From: Phoebastria nigripes
Taxonomy: Eukaryota > Chordata > Aves > Procellariiformes > Diomedeidae
Length of the DNA: 64,000 nt
NCBI GenBank assembly: GCA_035582835.1
Contig: JAYKAV010002109.1
Coordinates: forward strand, 1,098,688-1,162,687
Reading direction: 5' to 3'
Shown here: piece after piece, positions 36,595-49,500 of the stretch
How positions within the stretch are numbered: the stretch's first letter is position 1
Layout: every line of letters starts with the position of its first letter
Notes under the pieces: model-generated
Told to the model about the DNA's origin: nothing
Databases searched by the model: none
The model's input: only the letters and a program-made list of their open reading frames with translations
Translations under genes and position numbers: made by a program

Positions 36595-37719
36595 TCAGCA
36601 CCCGCCTCCACTCCGTGCTGTCCCTGTCTCTTGGGTGTCACTGGCAGTGTGGCTGCCACCTGTGACGTTGTCTATGGAGGGGGATACCAGGGCCAGGTTG
36701 CATGTGGGCATGGGCCGGAGGCGCCGGCCTGGCCCCCGGCGCAGCCGCCCCCGGTACTTGTCCCCAACCATGAAGTACAAGATGGGGTCGAGGCAGCTGT
36801 TGATGCTGGCCAGGGGCCGTGTGATCTTGTAGGTGAGGTTGATGATGTTGAGGGTCCGGCAGTCAGCTTGGAAGTAGCGGGAGGTGTAGTAGATGGTCCG
36901 GGTGATGTGGAAGGGCACGAAGCAGATGGCAAAGACGGTGAGCACGATGATGATCATCTTGATGGAGCGCTTCTTGTAGGAGGGCATTCGGGGGCCAGGG
37001 CTGGTGAAGCTGGACTTGCTGAGTCTCTTGGCCATCAGGCAGTAGCACAGGACGATCACCAGGAAGGGGACCCCGAAGAGGAGGGCCATGACAGAGGAGC
37101 TGTAGTGCACGTAATGGTCAAACTCCTCGGGCTTGGTGGTGTCGTGGCACAGGGTGCTGTTGCCCCTGGAGCTGGTGGTGACAAAGATGAGGTTAGGGAT
37201 GAGGCAGATGGTGACGACAAGCCAGGCACCCACACAAATGATGCGGGCGTGCTTGGTCTTCACCCACTTCAGGGAGCGGATGGGGTGGCAGATGCCCATG
37301 TAGCGGTGGATGCTGATACATGTCAGGAAGAGGATGCTGCTGTAGAGGTTAGCGTAGAAGAGGAAGCGCACGATCTTGCAGAGCCATTTCCCGAAGGGCC
37401 AGTTGTTGCGGTCAGCGTAATAGTAGACCAGGGTGGGGAGGGAGAGGACGTAGAGCGTGTCGGAGACGGCCAGGTTGAACATGTAGGTGGTGGTGGCGTT
37501 CCAGGGCCTCATCCTGGAGATGAACATCCACAGGGCCCAGGAGTTGAGGGGCAGCCCCACCACGAAGACAATGCCATAGGAGATGGGCAGCAGGATGAAC
37601 TTGAACTCCTCGTTGAAGACGCACTTTGCCTCCGCCACGGCAGTGGTGTTTTCTCCTGGCCAGGGAGCCGGCGTCGGTGTCCACAGGGCAACTGGGAACG
37701 TCCTCACTGAAGTGGCCAT
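36595..37719 (-). CDS. P2RY4: P2Y4-type nucleotide receptor (class A GPCR)
   Basis: Plasma-membrane receptor for extracellular nucleotides (UTP/ATP class) that couples to Gq. One uninterrupted 374-aa frame (human 365). Seven hydrophobic helices run from about residue 40 to 318, with N-glycosylation sites at Asn24 and Asn187 and the TM3-ECL2 disulphide pair Cys114-Cys191. HRY (138-140) stands for the DRY motif. The FHITR block (270-274) carries the ligand-contact arginine of uracil-nucleotide receptors, and NSCLDPILY (307-315) is the NPxxY-equivalent. The ECL2 stretch CHDTTKPEEFDHYVH is P2Y4-like and differs from P2Y2, and the integrin-binding RGD of P2Y2 is absent. A CAG acceptor-like site lies 5 bp upstream of the ATG, so a 5' UTR intron is plausible. 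Position between a DGAT2-family gene and ARR3 matches human P2RY4. Confidence 0.95.
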   Translation of the reverse strand: MATSVRTFPVALWTPTPAPWPGENTTAVAEAKCVFNEEFKFILLPISYGIVFVVGLPLNSWALWMFISRMRPWNATTTYMFNLAVSDTLYVLSLPTLVYYYADRNNWPFGKWLCKIVRFLFYANLYSSILFLTCISIHRYMGICHPIRSLKWVKTKHARIICVGAWLVVTICLIPNLIFVTTSSRGNSTLCHDTTKPEEFDHYVHYSSSVMALLFGVPFLVIVLCYCLMAKRLSKSSFTSPGPRMPSYKKRSIKMIIIVLTVFAICFVPFHITRTIYYTSRYFQADCRTLNIINLTYKITRPLASINSCLDPILYFMVGDKYRGRLRRGPGRRLRPMPTCNLALVSPSIDNVTGGSHTASDTQETGTARSGGGC

Positions 37720-37729
37720 GTTCTCTGAG

Positions 37730-40700
37730 CCAGATCTAAGGGAGCAGTTAATAAAAGCGCATTAGTCGTTGATCCCGACCATTGTCAGGCACAAAGCGTG
37801 GAAGGGAGCCAAAGATGCCAGATTTTCCCCCCCTCCAGGAGCTCCGGCCACTTTGATGGTTCTCTGGTTTTTCTCAGCTCGCGCGTTTGGGCCTCGCGGG
37901 GAGCCGAGGGGGACTTGACAAATCCTCCCCTTCGCAGTCCCTGCAATGACACCCGTTAATCATCCCTTTGAGCAGCGCGCAGTGACACCAGCGCCGCATG
38001 GAGCCGGGAAGCGTGCCTGAGACAGAGGACCGCGCCGGCCCCGCCGGCCAGCAGCCCCACGGCGCGCCGAACAATGAGACCTTTATGAGCAACAGCAGCC
38101 CCCGGCCGGTGCCAGCACAGCCTCTTGGAAGCCGGCTCAGCCTAATTGGCACCATCCTGACAATGCTGCTTGTCCCAGAGGGCTCCTTGACAGAAGAAAG
38201 GCAGGAGGAGAAGAAAGGCTTGTCTGGGGGAATATTATGGCCTGGAGAAATCCTTGGGGGGCTGTTAAAGGAGCCTTTGGGAGAGAGTGTCCCTGGACGG
38301 TGAGGGGCCTCCAGCTGCCGGGTATTCTCCATAGGAGAGGGATGATCTAAGCCCTGCGGAGAGGAGCTGCACTGGAGCCAAGTCCCAGCCCAAGCCAATG
38401 CAAGTTCACAAGGCAGGCAGGACGTTTCCCCTCGCACATTGTTAGGATCAAAGGCTGGGATCCGCATCCTCCTGGCAAATCAGGCCCCGGGGCTGAGGCA
38501 TGAGGGCGAGCTGTCGAAGGGTTGCGTTCACCTCTCAGGATGTCTGAAGTTCAGAGCCCACTCCTCCAGAGGGAAGAAGGAGCTTCTACCACCATCGTGG
38601 TATCCAACAAAGGACCAGCTCTCTGAAGGTTCCCCCCACCTCGACCCCTCCGTGCCCGTCATGATCCCTGACGGAGCAATTTTGGAGCAGCCACTTCTGC
38701 TGGCCAAGGGTGGATGCTCAGATGAGTAACCTGGGAGCAGGAGCATCTGCCGTGCTGCAGGCAGAGACAAGGGTGCAGCCTGAAAGCCGTATCTGATGGA
38801 GGGAGTGCTGGTGTGTCTCCAGTTTCTGTTGGTCCAGAGCTCACCCAGGAGGTGATGGGCACCAGGACGGAGGAGGACTCGGGGCTCAGGGAGATGATGC
38901 ACATTAGCGGGATGCTGGTGTGCGTGGTGCAGGTGGAAGGCTGCGTCATCTCAGGCTCCTTCATCCCTTGGCTCCCTCATCGTCCCCCTCCTGTTTGCCC
39001 CTTGCCTTTGCCATGGAGGTGCGCAGCCTGACAGCTTCTCACAGCAAGCGCCNTTGGCAGGAATATCCCGTAGGGTGTATCTGTGGGGTCAGCTGAGCTG
39101 CAATCCATCTTCTCCCTGCAGAGCCTCACCTGGAGAGACATCCCTGAGTTTACAGAGATGATCATAAATGAATCAGCAGGCAGATGGGCAGGCAGGTGGC
39201 TGCGGAACCGGCCCCTCCGTGCTGCGCACACCTCCACACTCTCTGTTTGAGTTGTGGGCTGAGCTGCAGCTTTGGGCTCACATCAAACACCCTGCAGCTT
39301 CCTTCCCGCTGCGGCCGGCGCAGGCACCTGCCTGGCTTTATTACAGGGATGAGTTCAGAGAGCAACAGGCAGGTCCTGATCAAACATTAACAGTGGGAAG
39401 AACTTGCTCTGTTTTCCCCAAACCAGGAGGGAAAAACAGCTGGTAGGAAACCCTAAGCCTCCAAGCGCTGGTGCCAGCGGTGGTCCCATGGGGCTGGCTC
39501 TGCTGAAGGGCACGTTGTGCTGGTTGTGCTGGTCCCAGCCCAGCGGCTGCATCTCCGTGAGCCGCAACGCTGCCGAGGACACAAGGCACCAGGAGATTTG
39601 TCTTCCTCTTCTAACCTCTGAGCGCAAGTGAGCATGAAGCCTTGAGCCCGACCAGACCGGAGGTGCCGCAGGGTTCAGTGACCAAAGCCAATACCCATGA
39701 CATAGGTCAACAAACAACTAAGATATGAAGAAGCCAATAAATAAAAAATAATCTGGTGTAAGAAACGCATAAGGAAAAAGAGCCCGAGCAGCTGCATGGT
39801 GCTGGGCTGCTTGGAGAACAGCACAGGTACGTGGTTTCTGCCAGCTGATAAAGCCCAAGCACGGTCAGCGCTCAACAGCGTGATTTAACCTAAAAGTTCC
39901 AAAGCAAGCTTCCTTTGGGGATAACCACTAAAAAATAAAAATGCAAAAGAAGATTACATTTGGCAAGCTTTATCTCAACAGGTTTCCTGCTTCCTCATCT
40001 TAGTCACGATCAAAATCAGTGGTTTAAATTACTGATTCACATCAGTCCACCCCGAGGACACGTCACTGCCAGGCCCGTTCCTACGCCTCACTGATGTCCC
40101 CAGCAAGGCTCTCCCTGGCCACGGCCTCTCCAGCATGGGCTTTTCAAGGAGGGACCGACTGCAGCCGCGGTGAGGTCTGAGCCAAGCGTTCGGGCTCGCT
40201 GCCGGAGTGGGAGGTGGAGGCACTGCAGGGAAAGGACATGGAGCTGGGGANGTGATGCCCGCTCCTGCCCTGCCCATTTTGTGGATGCATGAGGGCTGCG
40301 ATGCTGCAGAATCCCTTGCCCATGGCAAGTGCATCCCCCTGGGACGGTGCCTGTGGGCTGGCCCCCGCACGTGCCCCGGGAAGCAGCGAGGGGTCCTGCA
40401 AAACACCCGCACGGCCATCCACCAACGGAAAGGGGCAGGGGCCGGCCACGGGGCCACGCGTCGGGGGACACGTGCTGTCCTTGGCCCTTTGCCGCAGGAA
40501 CGGGAGCTCTGCCCTGGCTCCCAGCTCCGCGGCCGTGCCCAGCCTGAACCTGTCCTTCGGCCCCACGGGCAGCACCGGAGCCGGTGGCCGCCCCCAGCCC
40601 AGGGTGCCCCCAGCCCGGGATGCCCCAGCAGCTGGCCGAGGCTGCCTGCCCTGGGGATTTACGGGGGCATTGGAAAGGCACCAATGAAATGAATGAGTGG

Positions 40701-42930
40701 GGCAGCGCCGAAGGCAGACTCTGCCCCGGCACCAAAGTCCTGCCTGCTGGCAGGACGGGGCGGTGAGTCAGGGATGGTGGCACGGCAGACAGGAGCTTCG
40801 GAGAGGGGACAGGAGAGTGGATTTTGGAGGGAAGTGAGCCGCTGCCGAGGGACGCGGGGCTGGGTGAGCCTGAGACCGGCTGCCGCTGGAGCACGGGAAA
40901 AACAGGGCTTTTCTTCTCGCCTAAGCTCTCGGAAATTGCAAAACAAGGGGAAATTATGCAAAACATCCTGCAGAAGGACCCTTGTCCCTAATCGCTACAT
41001 GGTTTGTGCAGCCAAAGCCCCGGCACAAGGTGAGCGTGACCTAATTTCTTTTCGATCCTTCCCTTCGGCTGCAAGAGCAGCCAAAGCACGATCTGCCTGC
41101 GCTGCTCAGGCGCCAGCGCCTCCTCCTCAGGGACGCCACTTCCCTCACTGCCCACCACGTCCCCTGCTCCGAGGTGACCCCTCTTTCTCGGCGAGGTGGG
41201 AGGTGAGGGTTTCCTTTTGCCCTTGGGTGGGCTGTCCCTGTCCCTTTGCCTCCCCCAGGAAGGGCAGGAGCCCGAACCTGCAGCAGCCCAAGGGGCAGAT
41301 TCGCCCTGCGAGGAAGCAGTGACCTGGGGGATGGAGAGGAAGATGAAGGAGAGGAGGTGGCCACACCAGGAAGAATGAAGGCCCTTGGTGATGGAGGAAG
41401 GCAGCGGCATGTTAGGGAGGAGGATGCACGGAAGGATTTGGGGATAGCGGAGGGATGGGGAGAACTGGCTGACCCCCACCCCACACCCATCCAGCCCTGG
41501 GGATCCCACCGCTGTCCCTCGTGGGGCCAAAGCTGCTCCCCACAGGGCCCCCCAAAGCCTGGCTGGGTTTGCATGGCTGTGTCACGGCCATGGTGGGGCT
41601 GTCCTGGCTGCTGCCCTCCACCAGGCATGAGCTGCCCTGGCTCACCTGCGGTCCTGGGCTGGGGCAGCTCTCAGGAGCGGGGCACCCCCGGGGAGCGCCT
41701 GTCCCCCGCGGGGCCGGGGGCCATGCTGGCGAGGCTGCGGGCTGCCCTTCGCCGTGCTGTGCCGTCCGTGCCCGCTCCCGCTCTTCCACCGCTGGGAGCA
41801 AAGTGCCCGGGAGAGGCAGGGCTGGAGGCGGGCGGAGGCGGGGGCAGGAGCCCGCAGTGTCCCTGCCCGCGTCCCTGCCCACCCCAGGGGCTGCCTGCAG
41901 GGCTCAGCCCCGCTGCACTCCCATCCCGTCCATCGTCCTTGCAGGCTTTGGGCCATCTGTAGCCCCTGCAGCAGCCCCCCAGATGTGGGACGTGTGGGCC
42001 TTGCCCATGGGGTCACAGCCCTTTCCCTGTGTTGGCCAAGGACCCTTGGCCATGGGGACCACGGCCCCTCACTCGTGGGGACCACAGCTCCTCAACCACA
42101 GGGGCCATAGCCCCTCGTCTNTGGGGACCGCAGCCCCCTGCCCACGTGGACCGCAGCCCCTCGCCCACCCCAGGGCAGCCTCCCTGCCCCACTGGGGCCA
42201 CCCGGGTCCTGGCAGTGCCCGCGCCCCGGGGTGCTGCCCTGCTGGCACCCCAGCCCTGCGGGGCAATCCTGGGGACAAAGGTGGCCACTGCCACCTTGAG
42301 GCCAGCCTGGGCATAATGTCCCCAAAAACGGGGCCACCCCAGGTGCCACAGCAGCTGGGGCCCTGCCGGGTCGGGGTGTCCCCATGTTTTGGGGGGAACA
42401 CGTGCCCCTGCTGCCTGCAGAGCTGTTCCCGGTCTGGGGGATTTAACTCCTTTGCGAGTGTGCAGGTGGGTGCTGTGCAAATGCGTCAGCGTTGCGATGA
42501 ACGGGGCACGCTGGGGGTGAACGGGTGCACCCCAAGACACAGGGAACTGTGGCCGAGAGCGGGGCAGCTTGGGGGAGCAGGGGTGCAAGGGGCAGCCCAG
42601 GGATGCTCAGCCACAGAGGGAGAGCGCGGGGATCCCTGGTGTGCAGGGCTGAGCAGGCAGAGCCGGCACATTCGGAGGGGAACCGTGCCACTGCAAGCAC
42701 CCGCTGAGGGCAGAGTCAGCCCAGCCCTGCATGGGAGCCCCATGGGACACCTGGCAAGGGCAGCTTCGAGGGTTGAGGTTTGCAGTGTCCCCGACTAAAG
42801 AGTGGGAGGCAGGGAGCAATGCTCCTGGAGCAGCCAGGGCACCGGGAGTCGGTGCTCTCCCTGCCTGGCTCGGCTCGGCATGCTCGCTCCTTGCCCCTGC
42901 ACAGAACCAGGCGTTGCACACGGGCACCCC
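37730..42930. other. GC-rich intergenic region, no supported gene
   Basis: About 5 kb between P2RY4 (5' side) and the 3' end of the SHIP2-like gene. Long open frames occur on both strands at 40.1-42.8 kb, but they have GC-rich, low-complexity Pro/Gly/Ala/Arg composition, no known domain and no convincing start or splice structure. I treat them as by-products of high GC. The P2RY4 promoter and any 5' UTR exon should lie in the first kilobase. A minisatellite occurs near 42.1 kb. Confidence 0.5.
42054..42170. repeat. Minisatellite, unit about 23-25 bp, five degenerate copies
   Basis: Units start at about 42054, 42077, 42101, 42123 and 42148. They share the pattern GGGGACC(A/G)C(A/G)GCCCCTC followed by a variable tail. 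The N at 42121 is inside the array. Confidence 0.75.
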
Positions 42931-42944
42931 AGTGTCCCTGAGAT

Positions 42945-42950
42945 TTTATT
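42945..42950 (-). terminator. Poly(A) signal of the SHIP2-like gene
   Basis: AATAAA on the minus strand, about 575 bp past the stop codon at 43525. A GTGCCCGTGTGC stretch follows 20-30 nt downstream as a likely GU-rich element. It gives a 3' UTR of about 590 nt. Confidence 0.75.
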
Positions 42951-43524
42951 CTGGATGGGGATAGCAAGGGGCATCTCGTAAGGAAACGGTCCCGCAGCCT
43001 CAGGAGCAGCTGCTGTGGGAGAAGTCCTCTGGGAACGCTGTCTGACCAGGGCTGAGCCCAGGGAGGAGGAAGCAGCCGCTGAGGCCGAAGGCACGAGGGT
43101 GTGCGGGGCTGGGCTGGCCACGGATGCCACTGTGCCCTTGCAGGCTGCACATTGGCCGCCTGGAAAGGCTGAGCCTTGAGGTCCAAAGCACCCAGCAGTC
43201 CCCACTTCCCAAGTGGCCTCAACATCTCCCCTGTCCCTCCTTGCTGGTGGGGCTCCACGTGGTCCTTCCATCACTTTGGGGAGGGAGGATGGAGACAGGC
43301 GGCAAGATCCAGAAAGTGTCCGTCCCAATGGCCACAGGAGCTTCCTGAGACTTTCCAACTGAGAAACACCAGTCTCTTGCTGGTGAGGCCAGGCAAGTTG
43401 GGAGCGTGGCCAGTAGGTCCAGCCCTGGGTGCCTGCCTGCCCAGTCCTCCTTGGCAGCTCTCTGCCTGCCCCGAGAGCTCCACAGAGGAGAGCACACATG
43501 GGTGCTGGGGTGGGGATAGGTGCT

Positions 43525-46500
43525 CTAGGCACTGGGTCCGAGGTCAGGTCTCTGTGGCAGGCTCACCATGGTGCCCTCGCCGAGCTTGCCGTGGACGAGC
43601 TGGGGATGGTTTGGGCTGAGCAGCCTGGCCTCCAGCAGGTCCTGCTCCATGATGTCTCTGCGCGCAGGGCGAGGGGGAGCAAGTGCTGGGGGAGATCGCA
43701 TGGACCCGGGGCATCCACGGAGATCTGGGGACTTGATATCCTCCTGCCCTGCCCTGCCGCATCCCCACCCCAAGGCTCACCTCTCCTCCCCCCCAGGGTG
43801 CGGGGCTCTGCCAGGGACCCCGGGGCCACAGGAGCTGGCCTGCACAGTGCCCCCCTTTCCGAGCTCCAGGGCCTGGGAGTATCTGAAGATCTCCAGGTGG
43901 TCCCAGCCATGCTCCTGCAGCCTTTCCACATCCTGCTGCAAGCCAAGGTGGCCCAGGCACCCGCCAATGCCGTGGGACCGCTTGCCCCTGTCGCAGGGCC
44001 ACTGGGGAAAGAAGAACAAGGACACATGCCAGCAGCGTCACACCAGGACCACGAAGTCCCCACCTTCACGTCCTCGCACTGCGTGAACTGGGCACATTGC
44101 TGCTCCTCCACCTTCCACCGCATCCCACTGCCTGCGCCGTGGTGGCTCCACCAGGCAGAGTGCTGCCATGGGGATGGGACCCCGCATCTGCTGGTGGCCC
44201 CATGGCCAAAAGCCGGTCCCCTCCCCTCCCTGAGCTCCCCAAGCCCCCCCCCGGCTGAGCTCCAGAGCCCCATGGGAACCACAGCAGTACCTCTCCAGGG
44301 TGGCCGTGCTGGTAAGCATCTGGCGTGCACCTTGGCACCTCCCGGCAGGGCCGTGGCGGGGGCTCTAGGGCGCTGTGGGTCTGGCGCAGGAGGGTCTTCC
44401 TGCTGTCCCCTCCGTGCTCAGGGGACAGCCGGTCCAGCTGGCTCAGGCAGGTGGCCATGTGCAGTGCCGTCAGCGAACAGTCGCCCAGCCCTGGTGTGTC
44501 CCTCACCAGGACGGCCGATTTGGGTCTCTTCTGCCGGCCCATGGAGGGGCTGAGTGGGNGTCCACGGGACGGGCCCCCTGGCACACAGCGGGGCCAGCCG
44601 CCCCACCGCTCTTCTTCTGAGGATGAAGGGACCCGTGCCCCGAGGGGGCTCCGGCGCCGCTGTGCCCTGGCCGNGATCTCCACCTGCTTGTCGTGGGCTT
44701 CACCAGCGCTGGGGGCCGGCANCCACACATTGGGGACCCCCTCGAAGATGAAGTAGGCTGGGTTGGTGTAGCCAGTGGCNGGCTCCGGGAGGCTGTGGGG
44801 CCGGCTCCTGCAAAGCACAGCAGGAGAGGGCTCAGCATCACCCCACGGCCGGGGCTCATGGCGGGGCAGAGCCCGGCTGGGGTACCTGAGGCACTGCAGA
44901 GGTGGCTTGGGGCATGTTGGGGCGTCTGCCGCCGGCTCGGCATCCTCCTCCTCGAAGCTGATCCACTCTGCAAAGGCACTGAAGTCGGGCCTCTCCCCAC
45001 CAGGCACTGCATGGCCCCTGCCCACGGCCGGGGTCCAATGCGGGCACAAGCAGCTCTCGGCCATGCCGTGCCTGAGCGTGGCCCTGAGCCCCCATGCCCA
45101 GGGCGATGGGAGGGGGCTGGCGTGCAGCCCCATTACCGTAGAGCCTCTCGCGGGTGCTGCGCCTGTCCTTGGGGACTCGGACCTTCATCCAGCCGCGCAT
45201 GGAGCCCGTCTCCTCACCACGGTGGAAGAGGAAGGTCTCGAACTGCTGGGCCATGCTGCCGATCATCGACCTCATCGCGATGCAGCACTCGCCTGCAGGC
45301 ACAGCGCACACTGTGTTAGCCCCCCCTGGCAGCTGGGGGGGCAGGCGAGCCCCCCGTATGCAGTGGCACCCTGGAGCAGGGTGGGTGCCAGGGTCCCTTC
45401 TGCTAAGCTCCAGCTGCAAAACCTTACACCCAGCAGGCTGTTACCTGAGCCCTGCGGGGGCTGTGCTTGGCACCCCCCCATGCCACCATGGTGGCCCCCA
45501 TGCCACCTTCCCGCACGCACCGTAGGACTCGCAGCTCTCCACACCCTTGATGCTGAGGAGCAGGTGCTGGTCCCCCAGGTACTCCAGGTCTGGCAGGATG
45601 GGGTTCAGCTGCACGCGGAGAGAGGGATGCTNGGGGGGGCTGTCGCAGGGTAGGGTGGCACAGGGGTGGCTCTGTCCTGGGGGGGACGGTGACAGCCCCN
45701 GGCACCCCTTGGGGCTCAGGGTATGGAGCCAGCAGGAGGGACGGGGAAGAGGAGGGAGGAGGATGCTCGAGGGCTGGGGGGGCCGGCGTCTGCCCACCCC
45801 GCCCAGTGCATACCACAGGCAGATGCTTTGCGGACCAGCCCAACTTGAGGAAGCCGGGGATGTCGCAGCTCTGGGAGGTGTTCTCCCCGCTCCGCTGGGC
45901 CTCTGCCGGGGGAGAGCGGGGGGCATAGCTCCAGCTGGTGCTGGGCTCCCCCCGCAGTGCACCCTGGCAGCCCAGCACCCCATCCCCACGGGGCCACCTC
46001 ACCCTCCAGGCAGTAGGAGTGAAACTCGATGTAGCACTTGCTGCGGCTGGCGGTTTTCACAATGACCTCGATGCTCTCCCACTCGATGCAGGCCAGGGGC
46101 TCGGGGCCGGATCCGGGAGCTGTGGGCAGGCGCCGGTGGGTCGGCGTGCACCGGCCGAGCNCCCATGGCCAGGGCTCGCCCCAAACCGGGCACGGGGGGT
46201 GACAGACCCCAACCCCTTACCCTTCTTGGGCACGAACTGCGACGTCACTCCCACCTCGAAGGTGGCGAAGACGGGTGAGTGGTCGCTGGTCACAATGTCG
46301 TCAGTGCAGCCTGGACGGTGGGAGGGGGCAGCTGGGTGACAGTCCCCGAGCCCCAGGGTCCCAGGCAGCGCTGGCCACCCCAGGCTCCCCCCAGCCCCGG
46401 GGTCTCACTCACCGTAGGAGTTACAGACCACGTGGGTCTCCGGGTGCGACTTCCACAGGATGCGGTCGCACCACGAGGGGACATTGATCCTCATCTAAAA

Positions 46501-49500
46501 ATGGGGAAAGCAGCCGGCTTCAGTGCCCNCTCAGGTCTGGCTTCCCCCAGCCCAGAAGAGCAACCCAGCACCCCAAAAAGTGAGCTCCCTCCTGCCAGGA
46601 CCCCGTTTGGGGAGGGAATGGACTGGCGGAGGTGTGGGGGCTGAGCATCACCACGCAGCCCCCCCAGCACTGTCTGAGCCTGCTGTCACCGACTCCCGGC
46701 GATGTCCTGCAGCTCGGCGAGAGGCTCCAGGAACTCACCCCTGTGGGCTTGAACTTCTGCCACATGTAGCTGTCCCGGGACCCCCGCTCATACCGGTACG
46801 TGGGTGGGAAGCAGATGTCTCCCTCGCCTGGGAACCAAGACACAGAGGTGGCATGGGGCCAGCATCCCTGCCTGTCGCCACAGCTGCAACCGGCCGGGGA
46901 AAGTCCCCATGGGGTGTCATGGTCCCCATCTGGGGCTCACACCGACGGCTGGCACCCCTGGCCACCTCTGACTGTCCCCGTGATTGCACGCTCTTGGGAC
47001 GCAGAGCCCAGGGACCTGCCCTGGGGGGCTTGCATGGTGCATGTTGATGTCCCACAGGCTTTCGGCACCTTGCACCTCGCGCAGGGCTGTGCCGGGACAG
47101 GGTACCACTGTGTGCCGGAGATGGCACAGGGAGAGGTCTGCGGGGACCCTGGGTGCCGCTATCTTGGTGGGGGGAGCAGTGCCCGTGCCCCCGCACTCAC
47201 TGAATCGCAGGAACACCTTGTTCTTCTCCCGCTCCAGGTTGAGCTGGTCAACAGCCAGGAGGGCTTCAAACTCCTTCTTGGTTATGTGGGCAAGGATGTC
47301 CTGCACCGGGGGAGGAAGGCGCAGTGAGCCCCGGCTCCTCTCACCCCCACGGCTGCACCGGCACTGCCGCCAGCGTGCCGCCGTCCCCAGCCCCGGTGCC
47401 TGTGGGGTCCCACCTGCACGTCCATGTCCAGGCGGTAGTTGAGGTCCCCAAACCAGAAGAGGTGGGTGAAGCGCAGGGTGAGGTCAAAGGTGCCGAGCCG
47501 CTTGTCGCCCAGGACCAGGGAACGCAGGATGTCACTGTAGTTCTGGTTACGCCTGCAGCGGGGACGGCAGCACCATGTGAGCCACCCCAGGGACACCTCG
47601 TCCCTGCCAGGTGGGGACAGGAGGGGGACAGGGACAGCCCCACAGCCCCCCTGGGGCTCCTCCAGCCCCCTGAGACACCTGCCTGCCCCAGGGCAGCCCC
47701 TTCCCCCNGAGCCCATCCATCACCTGTGGGTCTTCTCACTGCCGGAGGCCAGGTGGCAGTTGACGAAGCCAAAGGAGGTCCCGTTGAAGAGGAAGGAGAC
47801 GCCCACGGCTCCCTTGTTCCCTGCAGGGATGTGCCGGGCACTGAGCTCTGGAGGGGCCCAGAGGTCCTGAGATGGGCCCCAGGCTGCCCCCCACCCCATC
47901 CCCATCCCTACCCAGCGTGTTGGCGATCCCGGTTTTCACGCTGGAGGTGTGGACATGGCTGATGCGCCGCTCGTGCTCGGGCTTCACCAGCACCACGATC
48001 TTGATGCTCCAGAGGCATTGCAGGGCGACCTGCCGGGGGGGGCAGGGAGTGAGCCTGCCTGCTCCCCCCACATCGCCCCGCGGCCGAGCACGGTGGGGAC
48101 GGAGAAGCAGCAAGGTGAGCCAACCCATCCCTGAAAGGTGGCTCCTGGGGATGGCACTCCCTGCATGGGGTCCATGGGGCATAGGAGGTTCCCTGGGCTG
48201 CATTTGGGGTGGGAGAGGACCCTGGGTTTGGGGGTAAGAGCCCTGGGGTGATGGCTGCTGGTAACCAGCTCCTTGAGACTGCCAGGGGATGGCTTTTGCC
48301 TGCCCAGCACTGGGTGCCCCCCCCAGCACAGCTGGAGGGGTCCAGGCTGCGCCCGACCGTTACCACACGGTAGTCGATGGCCATCAGGGTCTTCAGAGAT
48401 GCGCGGAGGAACTCGACCCACTCGCGGTCGCCCAGGGAGTTCTCCTGGGTGCCGATAACGTAGATGTCGTGGGGGATGCAAGCGGTGGTCTCGTCCTGCG
48501 TGCGCCCCAAGCCCCTCGAGGTCAGCCAGGAGGCAAGGGAGCGGGGCGGCGGGGTGCTGCCTGCGGGCAGGGGACAGAGGGTCACTGGGGGGGGACAGCA
48601 TGCCAGGCTCCTTGAGCTCCTCTCCAACCCCAAACCCTATGCATCTCCAGGAGCCGACAGGGATGGGAAGCATCGTGCCAGCCCCATCATTCACCCATGC
48701 GCATCCCAGACTGATGCTGGGATTTACTGCTACCACCCAAAACCCTCCCAGAACCCCAGCTCCTCCATTTCCCTGACAGCCACTGGGCGAGTGGATCATG
48801 ACGGGACAGACAAGCCCAAAAGCAGCCAGGTCAGGGTCTTCTCCAACCTCCTCCTCCCACCGAGGACCAGCTTGGACCTCAGGTTTCCTGGGGCAGCTCC
48901 CTGCAGCCCTCACCTCCCAAAACCCACCCCAGGCTCACGACGAGCCATGACAGCCTCCCAGGACAATGCGACCTTATCCTGGCCCCTTACCCATGTTCCA
49001 TGTCCCGACGTACACCGAGATAAGGTCAGGCTCGTCCAGGTTGGAGTGCTGGATCTTCATCAGCTGCAGCAGCTGGCAAAAGGCCTCTCGCTTCTGTGGG
49101 ACAATACGGGTGTCTTAGGGTCCCAAAGGGGAGCCGGGAGCCGCAGCACCCCAGAAGGTGCCAGTGGCGGGACCAGGGGAACATCACCCCCAGGCGTAGG
49201 AGCTGGCTTACAGGGCTGGTCTCAACCCTGAGACCACTCATTTGCTGCATCACTACATAGCAGCTCTGTATTCCCCCAGGACACTCAGTGAGCGCAGCTG
49301 GTGTCGCTTACCCGCGCGCTGGGGAAGACGAAGTCTCTGCTCAGGCTCCTCTGTGGCTCCCGGTCGTACACCAGCCTCACCTTGCTCTGCACGCTCTGGT
49401 ATTTGATCAGCTGCAGGACTGAACACCGAGCGTGAGGGGGGCAATGGTGGCCCCCCCGCCTCCCGCCATGGGGGTGGCAGGCAGCGTGGGATGGGGGCTC

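Noticed and set aside
36253..37710. Open frame of 485 codons on + overlapping P2RY4
   Set aside because: It is antisense to the intact receptor gene. It is long only because the receptor exon is long and GC-rich.
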